Shown: positions 8,338 through 16,323 of the stretch, piece by piece
How the letters are laid out: each line of letters starts with the position of its first letter
Numbering within the stretch: position 1 is the first letter of the stretch
Assembly: GCA_002254335.1 (NCBI GenBank)
Contig: NIVA01000025.1
Span: 1 to 20,993 of the forward strand
Direction: 5' to 3'
From: Bacteroidetes bacterium 4572_114
GTDB taxonomy: Bacteria; Bacteroidota; Bacteroidia; Bacteroidales; 4484-276
DNA: 20,993 bases
The notes under the pieces: model-generated
The model's database searches: none
What the model was told of the DNA's origin: nothing
Seen by the model: the letters and a program-made list of their open reading frames with translations, nothing else
Position numbers and translations under genes: made by a program

Positions 8338-8356
8338 ATTTTATTAGCTGGTTAAT

Positions 8357-8806
8357 ATGATTGAAAAAGCTAAAGTTACAGATCTGGCACATGAGTGCCT
8401 GGAAGATACCGACAAATACCTCGTGGATGCCCAGGTGAAAACCGGGAACATCATTACAGTTGTAATTGATGGCGATTCCCCTGTTGTTATTAAGGATTGT
8501 GTTAGGTTAAGCAAGTTTATCGAAGGAAGGCTTGATAGGGATGCTGAAGATTATGAACTCAGGGTTACCTCCTTTGGTGCAGATAAGCCGCTAAAGCTAA
8601 AGCGTCAATACAAGAAAAATATGGGGCGTGAATTTAATATAGTTTTGGATGACGAATCACGCGTAACAGGTAAAATGATAGCTATTGACGAGGATCAAAT
8701 AACAGTTATGAAAAAGGATGAAAAACGAAAAGGCCATAAACCGGAAGAGGTAAAAATCAACTTCAATGATATTAAAGAGGCAGCAATTGTACTTTCGTTT
8801 AAATAA
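8357..8806 (+). CDS. rimP: Ribosome maturation factor RimP
   Basis: A 149-residue protein that assists maturation of the 30S subunit. The N-terminal domain has the acidic pattern YLVDAQVKTGNIITVVIDGDSPVVIKDCVRLSKFIEGRLDRDAEDYELRV; the S-FGADKPLK segment and KLKRQYKKNMGREF mark the junction to the C-terminal Sm-like domain. Length is normal. It is the first gene of the classic rimP-nusA-infB operon, with 32 bp to nusA, and lies behind a strong promoter and structured leader. The frame is intact. The usual S-A/P-G motif reads SFGADKPL here, a mild variation. Confidence 0.95.
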   Translation: MIEKAKVTDLAHECLEDTDKYLVDAQVKTGNIITVVIDGDSPVVIKDCVRLSKFIEGRLDRDAEDYELRVTSFGADKPLKLKRQYKKNMGREFNIVLDDESRVTGKMIAIDEDQITVMKKDEKRKGHKPEEVKINFNDIKEAAIVLSFK

Positions 8807-8838
8807 TTATTAGGAATAAATACGGTAAAAATAAGGCG

Positions 8839-10077
8839 ATGGATCAAATAAATTTGGTTGAAACATTTTCGGAATTTAAGGATTTTAAGAATATCGATCG
8901 TGAGACCATGATGAGGATATTGGAAGACGTATTCCTTCATATGTTGGACAAGCAATATGGTACGGCGGATAATTTTGAAATCATTGTAAATATTGATAAA
9001 GGTGACCTTGAGATTTGGCGAATGCGCGAAATTGTTGAAGATGGGGAGGTTGAAGACGAAAACCTTCAAATTGCCTATTCTGAAGCAATAAAAATTGAAC
9101 CTGATTTTGAATTAGGTGAGGAGGTTTCCGAAGAGATAAAGTTGAAGGATTTTGGTCGCCGTGAGATTTTAACAATCAGGCAAAACCTGATTGCAAAAAT
9201 CCAGGAGTACGAAAAAGATAATGTTTATAAGAAATACAAAGACAAGATTGGCGAAATTGTAACCGGTGAGGTTTACCAGATATGGAAAAAAGAGATACTT
9301 GTACTCGATGATGATTACATCGAATTGATCCTTCCAAAATCCGAACAAATCCCTTCCGATTACTATCGGAAAGGCGATACCATCAGGGCAGTTGTATCAA
9401 AGGTTGATATGCACAATAATTCTCCACAAATCATCTTGTCCCGCACATCGCCCGTGTTTCTCGAACGGTTGTTTGAACAAGAAGTGCCCGAGGTTTATGA
9501 TGGTTTGATCACAATAAAAAATATTGTAAGGGTCCCGGGCGAAAGGGCGAAAATTGCTGTCGAATCCTATGATGACCGCATCGATCCCGTTGGGGCATGT
9601 GTGGGTATGAAAGGTTCCCGTATCCATGGTATCGTCAGGGAGTTGAAAAATGAGAACATCGATGTAATTAATTTCACATCCAATTCATCACTTTTTATCC
9701 AGCGTGCATTAAGCCCGGCAAAAATTATCAACATCAATATTGATGAGGCCACCCGCAGGGCCGAGGTTTATATGAAACCCGACCAAGTTTCGCTGGCTAT
9801 TGGCAAAGGGGGCTTCAATATTAAACTAGCCGGAAAGCTTACCGGTTATGAGATTGACGTTTATCGCGATACAGATATTGATGCCGATGATGATGTGGAT
9901 ATTGGTGAATTCTCGGACGAAATCCAGGAATGGATTCTTGACGAGTTGAAGGCCATTGGGTGCGATACGGCAAAGAGTGTCCTAAACCTGCAAGTTGACG
10001 ACCTCGTAAAACGCACTGATTTAGAGGAAGAAACTATTTTGGAAGTCGTCAGGATACTAAAAGCTGAATTTGAATAA
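8839..10077 (+). CDS. nusA: Transcription termination/antitermination factor NusA
   Basis: 412 residues. The N-terminal RNA-polymerase-binding domain covers about 1-130. An S1 domain covers about 137-203 (GEIVTGEVYQIWKKEILVLDD...). KH1 holds GACVGMKGSRIHGIVREL (252-269), with SNSSLFIQRALSPAKI after it. KH2 holds VSLAIGKGGFNIKLAGKLTGYEIDV (317-341). A short acidic linker and a helical C-terminal region (about 350-412) follow. It binds elongating polymerase and nascent RNA and affects pausing, termination and antitermination. Length fits Bacteroidetes NusA, which lacks the two AR repeats of E. coli. No damage is seen. The stop lies 49 bp before the preferred infB start. Confidence 0.96.
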   Translation: MDQINLVETFSEFKDFKNIDRETMMRILEDVFLHMLDKQYGTADNFEIIVNIDKGDLEIWRMREIVEDGEVEDENLQIAYSEAIKIEPDFELGEEVSEEIKLKDFGRREILTIRQNLIAKIQEYEKDNVYKKYKDKIGEIVTGEVYQIWKKEILVLDDDYIELILPKSEQIPSDYYRKGDTIRAVVSKVDMHNNSPQIILSRTSPVFLERLFEQEVPEVYDGLITIKNIVRVPGERAKIAVESYDDRIDPVGACVGMKGSRIHGIVRELKNENIDVINFTSNSSLFIQRALSPAKIININIDEATRRAEVYMKPDQVSLAIGKGGFNIKLAGKLTGYEIDVYRDTDIDADDDVDIGEFSDEIQEWILDELKAIGCDTAKSVLNLQVDDLVKRTDLEEETILEVVRILKAEFE

Positions 10078-10126
10078 AAATATTATTTTTACCGCAATTG
10101 AAGATTTCTACAGGAAAAGGATAAAT

Positions 10127-13100
10127 ATGGCAGTATTAAGGCTTAGCAAGGCAGCTCGAGAGTTTAATGTTGGTATTAGCACCATCGTTGAGTTCCTACA
10201 AAAAAAGGGACTCGAAGTGGAGGCCAGTCCCAATACCAAACTAACGCCCGAGATGCATGAACTGCTCAACATCGAGTATAAAAGAGAAAAATCCGTTAAG
10301 GAGGAGGCCCGCCGTAAAGACATTGGCACTTCCAGGCATGAAACAATCACCATTGAGGATAATATACTTGATGATAGTGTTGAGCCGGAGGTTTACGTTG
10401 AGGAAACCGATTACATTATTCGTGGGGTAGGTGTAGAGGTTGATCAGAGTTTTAAGAAAGCTATTGAGCCTCAAAACAGTGAGGCACAAACGGAAGGACC
10501 GGTAGAACAAAAGGTGTCCGAAGAAAAAGAGCAGGTTGAAGCAGCAGGGCAGGTTGAAGCTATAGAAGAACCAAAGGTATCCGTAGAAGAAAAACCAATT
10601 GAAATTGAAAAAGAAGAAAAACCAGTTGAGCTACCACCACCTGTAAAAGAGAAAGAACCTAAAGCTGTCCCAAAAGTTGAAGCTGAAGAAATATCTAAAC
10701 CTGAACCGAAGAAGGAAAAAGTTGAAGTTGAAAAAATACCTGAACCTGAACCTAAGAGGGAAAAAGTTGAAGCTAAAAAAGTAGAAGCCGAAAAAGTTGA
10801 AAAAGCAGTTGAGGCCACAGTTAAAGAAGTAGTTGAGGATGCAACTGCTGAAGTAGTTAAAGAAATAGCTGAAGAAACAACTGAAAAACCGGCTGAAGAG
10901 GTAACCGTTGAATCAGGTAATGCCCTGCCAAGGGTGCTTGGGAAAATAGACCTGTCTTCGATAAATGAGAGGACAAAACCACGAAAGAAAACTGCGGCAG
11001 AAAAACGTAAGGAACGGGAAGACCGCCGAAAATCAGATATCCAAAAGAAAACTTCAACCAGGAAAAAGCCGGCAGGTTCCCGTAAGCCGGCTGAAACCCG
11101 TAAACCTGAAGAAACCAGGAAGAATAAGCCCAAATTAGAAAAGGAAAAAATAACACCACCTGTTGAACAAAAATCTGAACCGGAAAAAGACAACTTTATA
11201 AAAACGAAAGTTGAAAAACTACAAGGCCCTAATATAATTGGTAAAATTGATCTTCCGGTAGCTAAAAAGCCAGAGAAGAAAAAACCTGTGGCTTCTTCGA
11301 CAGACGACAGGTTAAAACCAAAGAAAAAGAAAAGAAGACGGATCAGGAAAGACCCAGGGAAACCCGGAGTTGCCAGAAGGCCACAGGAACAACAAAAAAC
11401 CGACGATAAAAAGGCAAGATTTCAAAAAGGGAAAAAACCCAGGAGAGAAACAGTAAAGCGTGAGCCAACAGCGGACGAAATCCAAAAACAAATAAAGGAA
11501 ACACTTGCCAGGCTAAGTGGCGGTGGAAAATCAAAAGCATCAAAACACCGTAGGCAAAAACGTGATTTGGTCAGCAAGCAAAAAGAAAAAGATCTTAAAC
11601 AAATCGAAAAAGAAAAGCTTACCATTACGGTTGCCGAATTTGTTACCGCCAACGAACTTGCAACAATGATGGATGTTTCTGTTGCCGAAATTATTTCGAT
11701 GTGCATGCAATTAGGGCTGGTTGTGTCAATCAATCAACGCCTTGATGCAGAAACGATTTTAGTGGTAGCTGAAGAGTTTGGCTTTTCGGTTGAATTTGCC
11801 AGCGTTGAAAATGCAATTGACGATGGTGATGATGACGTTGATAATCCCGAAGATTTATTCCCCAGGGCCCCAATAGTAACAGTTATGGGACACGTTGACC
11901 ACGGTAAAACCAAGTTACTTGATTATATACGTAGCACCAATGTCATTGCCGGGGAAGCAGGTGGTATAACCCAGCATATTGGCGCTTACGAAGTTACCCT
12001 TGAGGGAGGTGAAAATATTACATTCCTCGATACTCCCGGTCATGAGGCGTTTACTGCAATGCGGGCCAGGGGCGCACAAGTTACCGACATTGCCATTGTG
12101 GTGATTGCAGCAGATGACAATGTAATGCCCCAGACCAAAGAAGCCATTAACCACGCACTGGCCGCAAATGTCCCAATTGTTTTCGCCATAAACAAGATCG
12201 ATAAACCATCCGCCAATGTAGAAAAAATCAAGGAACAACTTTCGCAAATGAATATTTTAGTTGAAGATTGGGGCGGGAAATATCAAAGCCAGGAAATATC
12301 AGCTAAAGAGGGTGTTAATATCAAAGAATTGTTGGTCAAAGTATTGCTTGAGGCTGAGTTGCTTGCCCTACAAGGCAATCCAAAACGGCGTGCATTAGGC
12401 ACTATTGTTGAATCATCACTCGATAAAGGTAGGGGCTATGTTGCCAAATTACTCGTGCAAAACGGCACACTGAGAGGTGGGGATGTTGTTCTTGCCGGTT
12501 CCCACTATGGAAGGGTAAAGGCCATGTACAACGAACGAAACCAACAGGTAACAGAGGCAGGACCTTCTTTTCCGGTTTTGATGCTCGGCATGCATGGTGC
12601 ACCACAAGCCGGTGACCTCTTTAAAGTGATGGAGGATGAACGCCAGGCAAAAAGTGTTGCTTCCAAAAGGATGCAACTGCAACGCGAACAAGGCCTCAGG
12701 ACACAGAAGCACATCACCCTGGATGAAATTGGAAGACGGATCGCAATTGGGGATTTTAAAGAGCTTAACATTATTGTTAAAGGTGATGTTGACGGCTCGG
12801 TAGAAGCATTGTCGGATTCATTGCTGAAACTTGGCACCGAAGAAGTACAGGTGAACGTAATCCATAAGTCGGTGGGCCAGATAACCGAAACGGATGTCAT
12901 GTTGGCATCCGCTTCCAATGCAATTATTATCGGGTTCCAGGTACGGCCTTCAATTGGGGCACGTAAACTGGCCGAAAAAGAACAGATCGACATTCGGTTA
13001 TATTCTATTATTTATTCGGCCATCGAAGAAATCAAGAGTGCTATCGAGGGTATGCTTTCTCCCGATATCGAAGAAAAAATCCTCTCCAGCATTGAAGTAC

Positions 13101-13372
13101 GTGAAGTATTTAAGATAACAAAGGTTGGTACCATTGCCGGATGTATGGTGTTGGATGGGGTTATAAACAGGAACAACAGTATTAGGCTTATCCGTGATGG
13201 AATTGTTATTTACACCGGAAAACTTGGGTCCTTAAAGCGTTTCAAAGATGACGTAAAAGAGGTTAAAAGCGGTTATGAATGTGGATTAAACATCGAAAAT
13301 TTTAACGATATTAAAATTGGGGATATCGTGGAGGCCTTTGAAGAAGTTGAAGTGGCCAGAAAACTTGATTAA
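10127..13372 (+). CDS. infB: Translation initiation factor IF-2
   Basis: 1081 residues; a GTPase that brings initiator tRNA to the 30S subunit. ATG 10127 is preferred because MAVLRLSKAAREFNVGISTIVEFLQKKGLEVE is the standard Bacteroidetes IF-2 start; an ATG at 10070 would add an unrelated 19-residue leader and overlap nusA. Residues about 85-490 form a long low-complexity linker rich in Glu, Lys, Pro, Val and Ala, then strongly basic. A second N-terminal subdomain (ITVAEFVTANELATMMDVSVAEIISMCMQLG) follows. The G domain has GHVDHGKT (588-595), FLDTPGHEAF, NKID and SAKEG. Domains II-IV end at ARKLD. Frame and motifs are intact. The biased codon pattern of the linker produces long open frames on the opposite strand that are not genes. 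Confidence 0.97.
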   Translation: MAVLRLSKAAREFNVGISTIVEFLQKKGLEVEASPNTKLTPEMHELLNIEYKREKSVKEEARRKDIGTSRHETITIEDNILDDSVEPEVYVEETDYIIRGVGVEVDQSFKKAIEPQNSEAQTEGPVEQKVSEEKEQVEAAGQVEAIEEPKVSVEEKPIEIEKEEKPVELPPPVKEKEPKAVPKVEAEEISKPEPKKEKVEVEKIPEPEPKREKVEAKKVEAEKVEKAVEATVKEVVEDATAEVVKEIAEETTEKPAEEVTVESGNALPRVLGKIDLSSINERTKPRKKTAAEKRKEREDRRKSDIQKKTSTRKKPAGSRKPAETRKPEETRKNKPKLEKEKITPPVEQKSEPEKDNFIKTKVEKLQGPNIIGKIDLPVAKKPEKKKPVASSTDDRLKPKKKKRRRIRKDPGKPGVARRPQEQQKTDDKKARFQKGKKPRRETVKREPTADEIQKQIKETLARLSGGGKSKASKHRRQKRDLVSKQKEKDLKQIEKEKLTITVAEFVTANELATMMDVSVAEIISMCMQLGLVVSINQRLDAETILVVAEEFGFSVEFASVENAIDDGDDDVDNPEDLFPRAPIVTVMGHVDHGKTKLLDYIRSTNVIAGEAGGITQHIGAYEVTLEGGENITFLDTPGHEAFTAMRARGAQVTDIAIVVIAADDNVMPQTKEAINHALAANVPIVFAINKIDKPSANVEKIKEQLSQMNILVEDWGGKYQSQEISAKEGVNIKELLVKVLLEAELLALQGNPKRRALGTIVESSLDKGRGYVAKLLVQNGTLRGGDVVLAGSHYGRVKAMYNERNQQVTEAGPSFPVLMLGMHGAPQAGDLFKVMEDERQAKSVASKRMQLQREQGLRTQKHITLDEIGRRIAIGDFKELNIIVKGDVDGSVEALSDSLLKLGTEEVQVNVIHKSVGQITETDVMLASASNAIIIGFQVRPSIGARKLAEKEQIDIRLYSIIYSAIEEIKSAIEGMLSPDIEEKILSSIEVREVFKITKVGTIAGCMVLDGVINRNNSIRLIRDGIVIYTGKLGSLKRFKDDVKEVKSGYECGLNIENFNDIKIGDIVEAFEEVEVARKLD

Positions 13373-13398
13373 AATATTTTTTTATATCAAAAAGTTAA

Positions 13399-13406
13399 TA
13401 AATTTG
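13399..13406 (+). promoter_or_regulatory. Bacteroidetes -7 promoter element (TAAATTTG)
   Basis: TAAATTTG matches TAnnTTTG and lies 22 bp before ATG 13429. The -33 region is T-rich but has no clear TTTG. It may start a separate transcript for the three genes from 13429 to 15344. Confidence 0.45.
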
Positions 13407-13428
13407 CAGCTACATAAAAACATGTACT

Positions 13429-14004
13429 ATGAAAATCAAGATCATTCAAATTGTATTACTTATCGGAATAGCTATTTTAGCCTATTTCGTATGGGAAACC
13501 ATTCAAACGCCAGTACGTTTTAATAAAGAAAAAGATAGCAGATCGGAAGTAGTTATCCAGAACCTCAAGGATATACGATCTGTTCAGCAGATGTACAAGG
13601 CATTAAACGACACGTTCACCCCAAGTTTTGATACACTGATCAAATTTATGACGGAGGGACAAATACCAGTTGTCAACATCATTTTTGACCCATCCGACAC
13701 CACACTGACAAAAACTATTAATGATACAATAGCCTTTGTTAGCGTTGCCGACTCGCTGTTCGGCAGTCGAAATGGTTTTGTGATCAACGACATTCAATAC
13801 ATCCCATTTTCACAAGGGGTAAAATTCGACCTTGATGCCGGCAGTATCAGTAAGGGCGGGGTAATGGTCCCGGTTTTTATGGCCATGGCCAAAAAGGAGG
13901 ATTACCTGAAAGGTATGGATAAGGCACTCATTAGGAACCCCAGTGTAAAAGATCTTATTGTTGGCTCTATGTCGGAGCCCTCAACAGATGGAAATTGGGA
14001 GTAA
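13429..14004 (+). CDS. Membrane-anchored hypothetical protein
   Basis: 191 residues: an uncleaved signal-anchor type N-terminus (KIKIIQIVLLIGIAILAYFVWETI, residues 2-25), then a soluble, mostly polar domain with DIRSVQQMYKALNDTFTPSFDTLIKFM, FVINDIQYIPFSQGVKFDLDAG and a C-terminal KDLIVGSMSEPSTDGNWE. I do not recognise a named family. A type II-like topology with the main domain in the periplasm is inferred. It is 3 bp from the DUF3822 gene, and that pair plus rsmD looks like one operon. I associate DUF3822 next to rsmD with Bacteroidetes, and a protein of this type often precedes them; the reason is unknown. The frame appears intact. Confidence 0.75.
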   Translation: MKIKIIQIVLLIGIAILAYFVWETIQTPVRFNKEKDSRSEVVIQNLKDIRSVQQMYKALNDTFTPSFDTLIKFMTEGQIPVVNIIFDPSDTTLTKTINDTIAFVSVADSLFGSRNGFVINDIQYIPFSQGVKFDLDAGSISKGGVMVPVFMAMAKKEDYLKGMDKALIRNPSVKDLIVGSMSEPSTDGNWE

Positions 14005-14007
14005 CCC

Positions 14008-14880
14008 ATGCCCCAAAATATTCATCTTTCAAAAAGTATTTTCGATAAAGCTTTAAATACGGAAGCCAAAAAAAATTACAGATTATCCATTCGGGTTTCG
14101 CCGGATGGATTTTCTTTTTGTGTGCTCGATACCAACCGTAACAAATATTCTGGACTTGAAAATTATGAATTTCAGGATATCCGTTCACCTCTTATGCTTG
14201 AAGAAGCCCTTAAGGTTATTATTGAGGGTTCCCAATGGTTAGATAAGGATTATCAGGGGGTTAAGGTTATGTTCGAAGGCCAGCAAATGTCCTTGGTGCC
14301 TAACCCTTTATTTGATGCCGGACAAGCACCTGAATATCTCCGGTTCAATCATTTCGTAGATGCTGATGATGAAATATGCCACGATCATTTGCCCAACCTC
14401 GATGCCGTAAATGTTTTTTCGATACCGGGAAACATAGCAAAGTTGCTAAACCAGTTTTTTCCGGGCATACAAATCAATCACTTTTCAAGTGCACTGATCG
14501 AAAGCCTGTTGATAAGGAACAAAAATTGGGGTGAAGGCCGGATGATTTTCGTCAACGTAAGAAAACAATGGCTCGATATTATTGTGCTTGATGGAAGAAA
14601 GCTATTATTCTTTAATTCATTTCAGTACCGTACGAAGGAGGATTTTGCCTATTATCTGATCTATGTTATCGAACAGCTAAACATTAACCCCGAAAACGTT
14701 GAGCTTGTATTGATGGGTGAAATTTTGAAGATTTCGGATATTTACGACATCATTTATAAGTATGTGCGGAATTTAAAATTTATCGAGCGGGGCGAGGAAT
14801 TTAGCTATAGTTATGTTTTTGATGAAACCCCAGGGCACTTTTATTATAACCTGTTAAACTTGCAGCGTTGCGAATTATAA
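14008..14880 (+). CDS. DUF3822 family protein
   Basis: A 290-residue soluble protein. YRLSIRVSPDGFSFCVLDTNRNKY near the N-terminus, ALIESLLIRNKNWGEGRMIFVNVRKQWLDIIVLDGRKLLFFNSFQYRTKEDFAYYLIYVIEQLNINPENVELVLMGEI in the middle and YYNLLNLQRCEL at the end match DUF3822, a Bacteroidetes family with an actin/hexokinase-like (ASKHA) pattern. The function is not established. The 3' end overlaps rsmD by 13 bp, so coupled translation is likely. The frame is intact and of normal length. Confidence 0.85.
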   Translation: MPQNIHLSKSIFDKALNTEAKKNYRLSIRVSPDGFSFCVLDTNRNKYSGLENYEFQDIRSPLMLEEALKVIIEGSQWLDKDYQGVKVMFEGQQMSLVPNPLFDAGQAPEYLRFNHFVDADDEICHDHLPNLDAVNVFSIPGNIAKLLNQFFPGIQINHFSSALIESLLIRNKNWGEGRMIFVNVRKQWLDIIVLDGRKLLFFNSFQYRTKEDFAYYLIYVIEQLNINPENVELVLMGEILKISDIYDIIYKYVRNLKFIERGEEFSYSYVFDETPGHFYYNLLNLQRCEL

Positions 14881-15344
14881 GCGGGACACATAAAGGCAGG
14901 CGGTTTACCCCTCCCAAAAACTTGCCGGTGAGGCCTACAACTGACATGGCCAAAGAAGGCCTCTTCAATGTTTTGAACAACCTTGTTGATTTTACTGAAT
15001 TATCAGTACTTGACTTATTTACCGGAACAGGTAGCATCACCTTCGAGTTTGCATCGCGTGGGTGTAAATCAGTTGTTTCGATAGATAAAAATTACAGATG
15101 TGTTGAACACGTGAGGAAGGCAGCAATTGATCTGGGGTTTGAAAATATAAAGACCATCAAAGCAGATATATTTAAAATATTAAAAGGCGTCAATTATAGT
15201 TTCGACCTGATTTTTGCCGACCCGCCTTACGGCCTTGAAGGGATAAGCCAGATACCTGATCTGGTGTTTAAAAACGGCTGGTTAAATAAAAATGCCTGGC
15301 TTATCGTCGAGCACCCTAAGGAACTTGATTTTACCAGTTGGTAG
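14868..15344 (+). CDS. rsmD: RsmD-type 16S rRNA (guanine-N2) methyltransferase, C-terminus truncated
   Basis: 158 residues. The start is a TTG at 14868 inside the DUF3822 gene; RIISGTHKGRRFTPP and VRPTTDMAKEGLFNVL are the family start. S-adenosylmethionine motif I is DLFTGTGSITFEFASRG (49-65), and the catalytic motif is FADPPYG (116-122). The protein ends at VEHPKELDFTSW. Intact Bacteroidetes relatives continue about 20 residues further, through a final strand like H-x-F---R-YG-V-FSFF. The same junction truncates the converging DUF2795 gene, so one deletion probably removed both 3' ends. Methylation of G966 would need the full fold; loss of the last strand may inactivate it. The motif-based call is firm, the activity doubtful. 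Confidence 0.85.
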   Translation: MRIISGTHKGRRFTPPKNLPVRPTTDMAKEGLFNVLNNLVDFTELSVLDLFTGTGSITFEFASRGCKSVVSIDKNYRCVEHVRKAAIDLGFENIKTIKADIFKILKGVNYSFDLIFADPPYGLEGISQIPDLVFKNGWLNKNAWLIVEHPKELDFTSW

Positions 15345-15525
15345 GATAATCAGGCCAAATGTCTTCGATGCGCTCATACATCTCCCCCTCATCTTCAATT
15401 TCCAACAGATTTTCAATAACCTCCTGGGGGGCACCAGAACGTATCCCGAAATCTATCAGCTCATCTTTTGTTGCCGGCCAAGGGGCATCCTCCAATTTTG
15501 AGGCTAATTCTAACGTCCAATACAT
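15331..15525 (-). CDS. DUF2795 family small protein, C-terminus truncated
   Basis: 64 residues: MYWTLELASKLEDAPWPATKDELIDFGIRSGAP, then ENLLEIEDEGEMYERIEDIWPDYPTNW. The family in Bacteroidetes usually ends IWPDYPT followed by about ten acidic and aromatic residues (pattern ED-x-F-x-NEDEY). Here the reading ends two codons after YPT, at the same place where rsmD on the other strand ends. The function is unknown; the small acidic protein may be partly functional without its tail. The start at 15525 overlaps the extended end of the cobalamin adenosyltransferase frame by 16 bp, itself the result of another deletion. Confidence 0.8.
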   Translation of the reverse strand: MYWTLELASKLEDAPWPATKDELIDFGIRSGAPQEVIENLLEIEDEGEMYERIEDIWPDYPTNW

Positions 15526-15935
15526 AGTCCGATACTAATTTTAATTTTTTGCAAAAGTAATTTTTTTAATGAGAAATCATACGGTAAAACAAAATTCGTT
15601 AACGGTGGCAACGACCCATTCATCTTATCAATTTCGTTTTCAAGAAACAAAATATCTTCCTCCTCAATTTCGGGCAATTTCCGTTGGGGCATATGGTCGG
15701 CATCCAAAGCAAGAAGTGATTCGGCTACAAAAACCCGGTCCTGGATTTTAATGAGCGCCTCCTTGATGTGCCGGTCAATATCCTGATCGCGGATCAACCC
15801 AATAAAAGAATTCAACTCATCAAGCGTACCATAAGCTTCAATGCGATCGTGAAATTTTGGTACACGTTTACCGCCAATCAATGAAGTCTCTCCACTGTCC
15901 CCTGTCCTGGTATAAATCTTCCATTCGTTGCTCAT
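15510..15935 (-). CDS. PduO-type cob(I)alamin adenosyltransferase, C-terminus lost
   Basis: The N-terminal 118 residues match the family: KIYTRTGDSGETSLIGGKRVPKFHDRIEAYGTLDELNSFIGL (ATP-binding region), then IQDRVFVAESLLA and LPPLTNFVLP. Family members continue here with GG...CHIARTVCRRAER and about 65 more residues, a segment that contains conserved cobalamin- and ATP-site residues. In this copy, after VLP (near 15582) the frame reads 23 unrelated residues and stops at 15510, inside the start of the DUF2795 gene. The simplest explanation is that the 3' third of the gene is missing. The enzyme attaches the adenosyl group to reduced cobalamin to make coenzyme B12. This copy should be inactive. 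Confidence 0.85.
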   Translation of the reverse strand: MSNEWKIYTRTGDSGETSLIGGKRVPKFHDRIEAYGTLDELNSFIGLIRDQDIDRHIKEALIKIQDRVFVAESLLALDADHMPQRKLPEIEEEDILFLENEIDKMNGSLPPLTNFVLPYDFSLKKLLLQKIKISIGLCIGR

Positions 15936-16323
15936 TTTTACTTCGCCTATTTAGTGTCTATCTTTAAACTCTATCATCTGTTTCCAAACTAATAATGAAA
16001 TCCTAAACTCAAAATAATATCAAATGTTCAAAGTTAAAATGATTAAAGAGTCCGGTCTAAAAAGCTGTCAGACAATTATTTTCTATATTACACACAAAAC
16101 CTAAAGTATAATATGTCAGACTTTTAATCTAAACTGTCTGACAGCTATTCACCCAAATATTTGCTTTTTAGACTAAACTCATTAAAACAAAATAAATAAA
16201 TAATGTCTTATCGTAGAACAACTTAGGAAGCTATCAGCATTATCTGTGGATAGTTTTTGGATTTTGGATTTAGATATTTGAGTTTTGAATTTTAAAACCA
16301 TCGACTTTATGAACAAACACTAT
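15936..16323. other. Intergenic region with a MITE
   Basis: No gene is supported here. It contains copy 2 of the MITE-like element (16048-16180). It also has a 16-nt stretch at 16295-16310 that is the exact reverse complement of 449-464 after recO. The rest is AT-rich and without visible promoters or terminators. Confidence 0.5.
16048..16180. mobile_element. MITE-like element, copy 2 (133 bp)
   Basis: The left end GAGTCCGGTCTAAAAAGC is identical to copy 3 over these 18 bases. The right end GCTTTTTAGACTAAACTC differs from the perfect inverted repeat at three positions. Exact 6-bp flanking repeats ATTAAA lie at 16042-16047 and 16181-16186. Its interior differs from copies 1 and 3. It contains an inner inverted repeat AGCTGTCAGACA / TGTCTGACAGCT (from 16063 and near 16129-16145) and a third TGTCAGAC in the middle. 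It has no open frame of note. Confidence 0.88.

Noticed and set aside
10070..10126. ATG start adding 19 residues to IF-2
   Set aside because: The family N-terminus is MAVLRLSKAAREF; the extension is unrelated and overlaps nusA.
10471..11193. 240-residue minus-strand open frame rich in Ser and Thr
   Set aside because: It is antisense to the Glu/Lys/Pro-rich linker of IF-2; the biased codons (GAA, AAA) read as Ser/Phe on the other strand. No start context or family.
12505..12993. 162-residue minus-strand frame
   Set aside because: It is antisense to the conserved C-terminal domains of IF-2.
13019..13118. Possible overlapping gene in another frame of infB
   Set aside because: It is a frame shadow; the IF-2 frame is conserved throughout.
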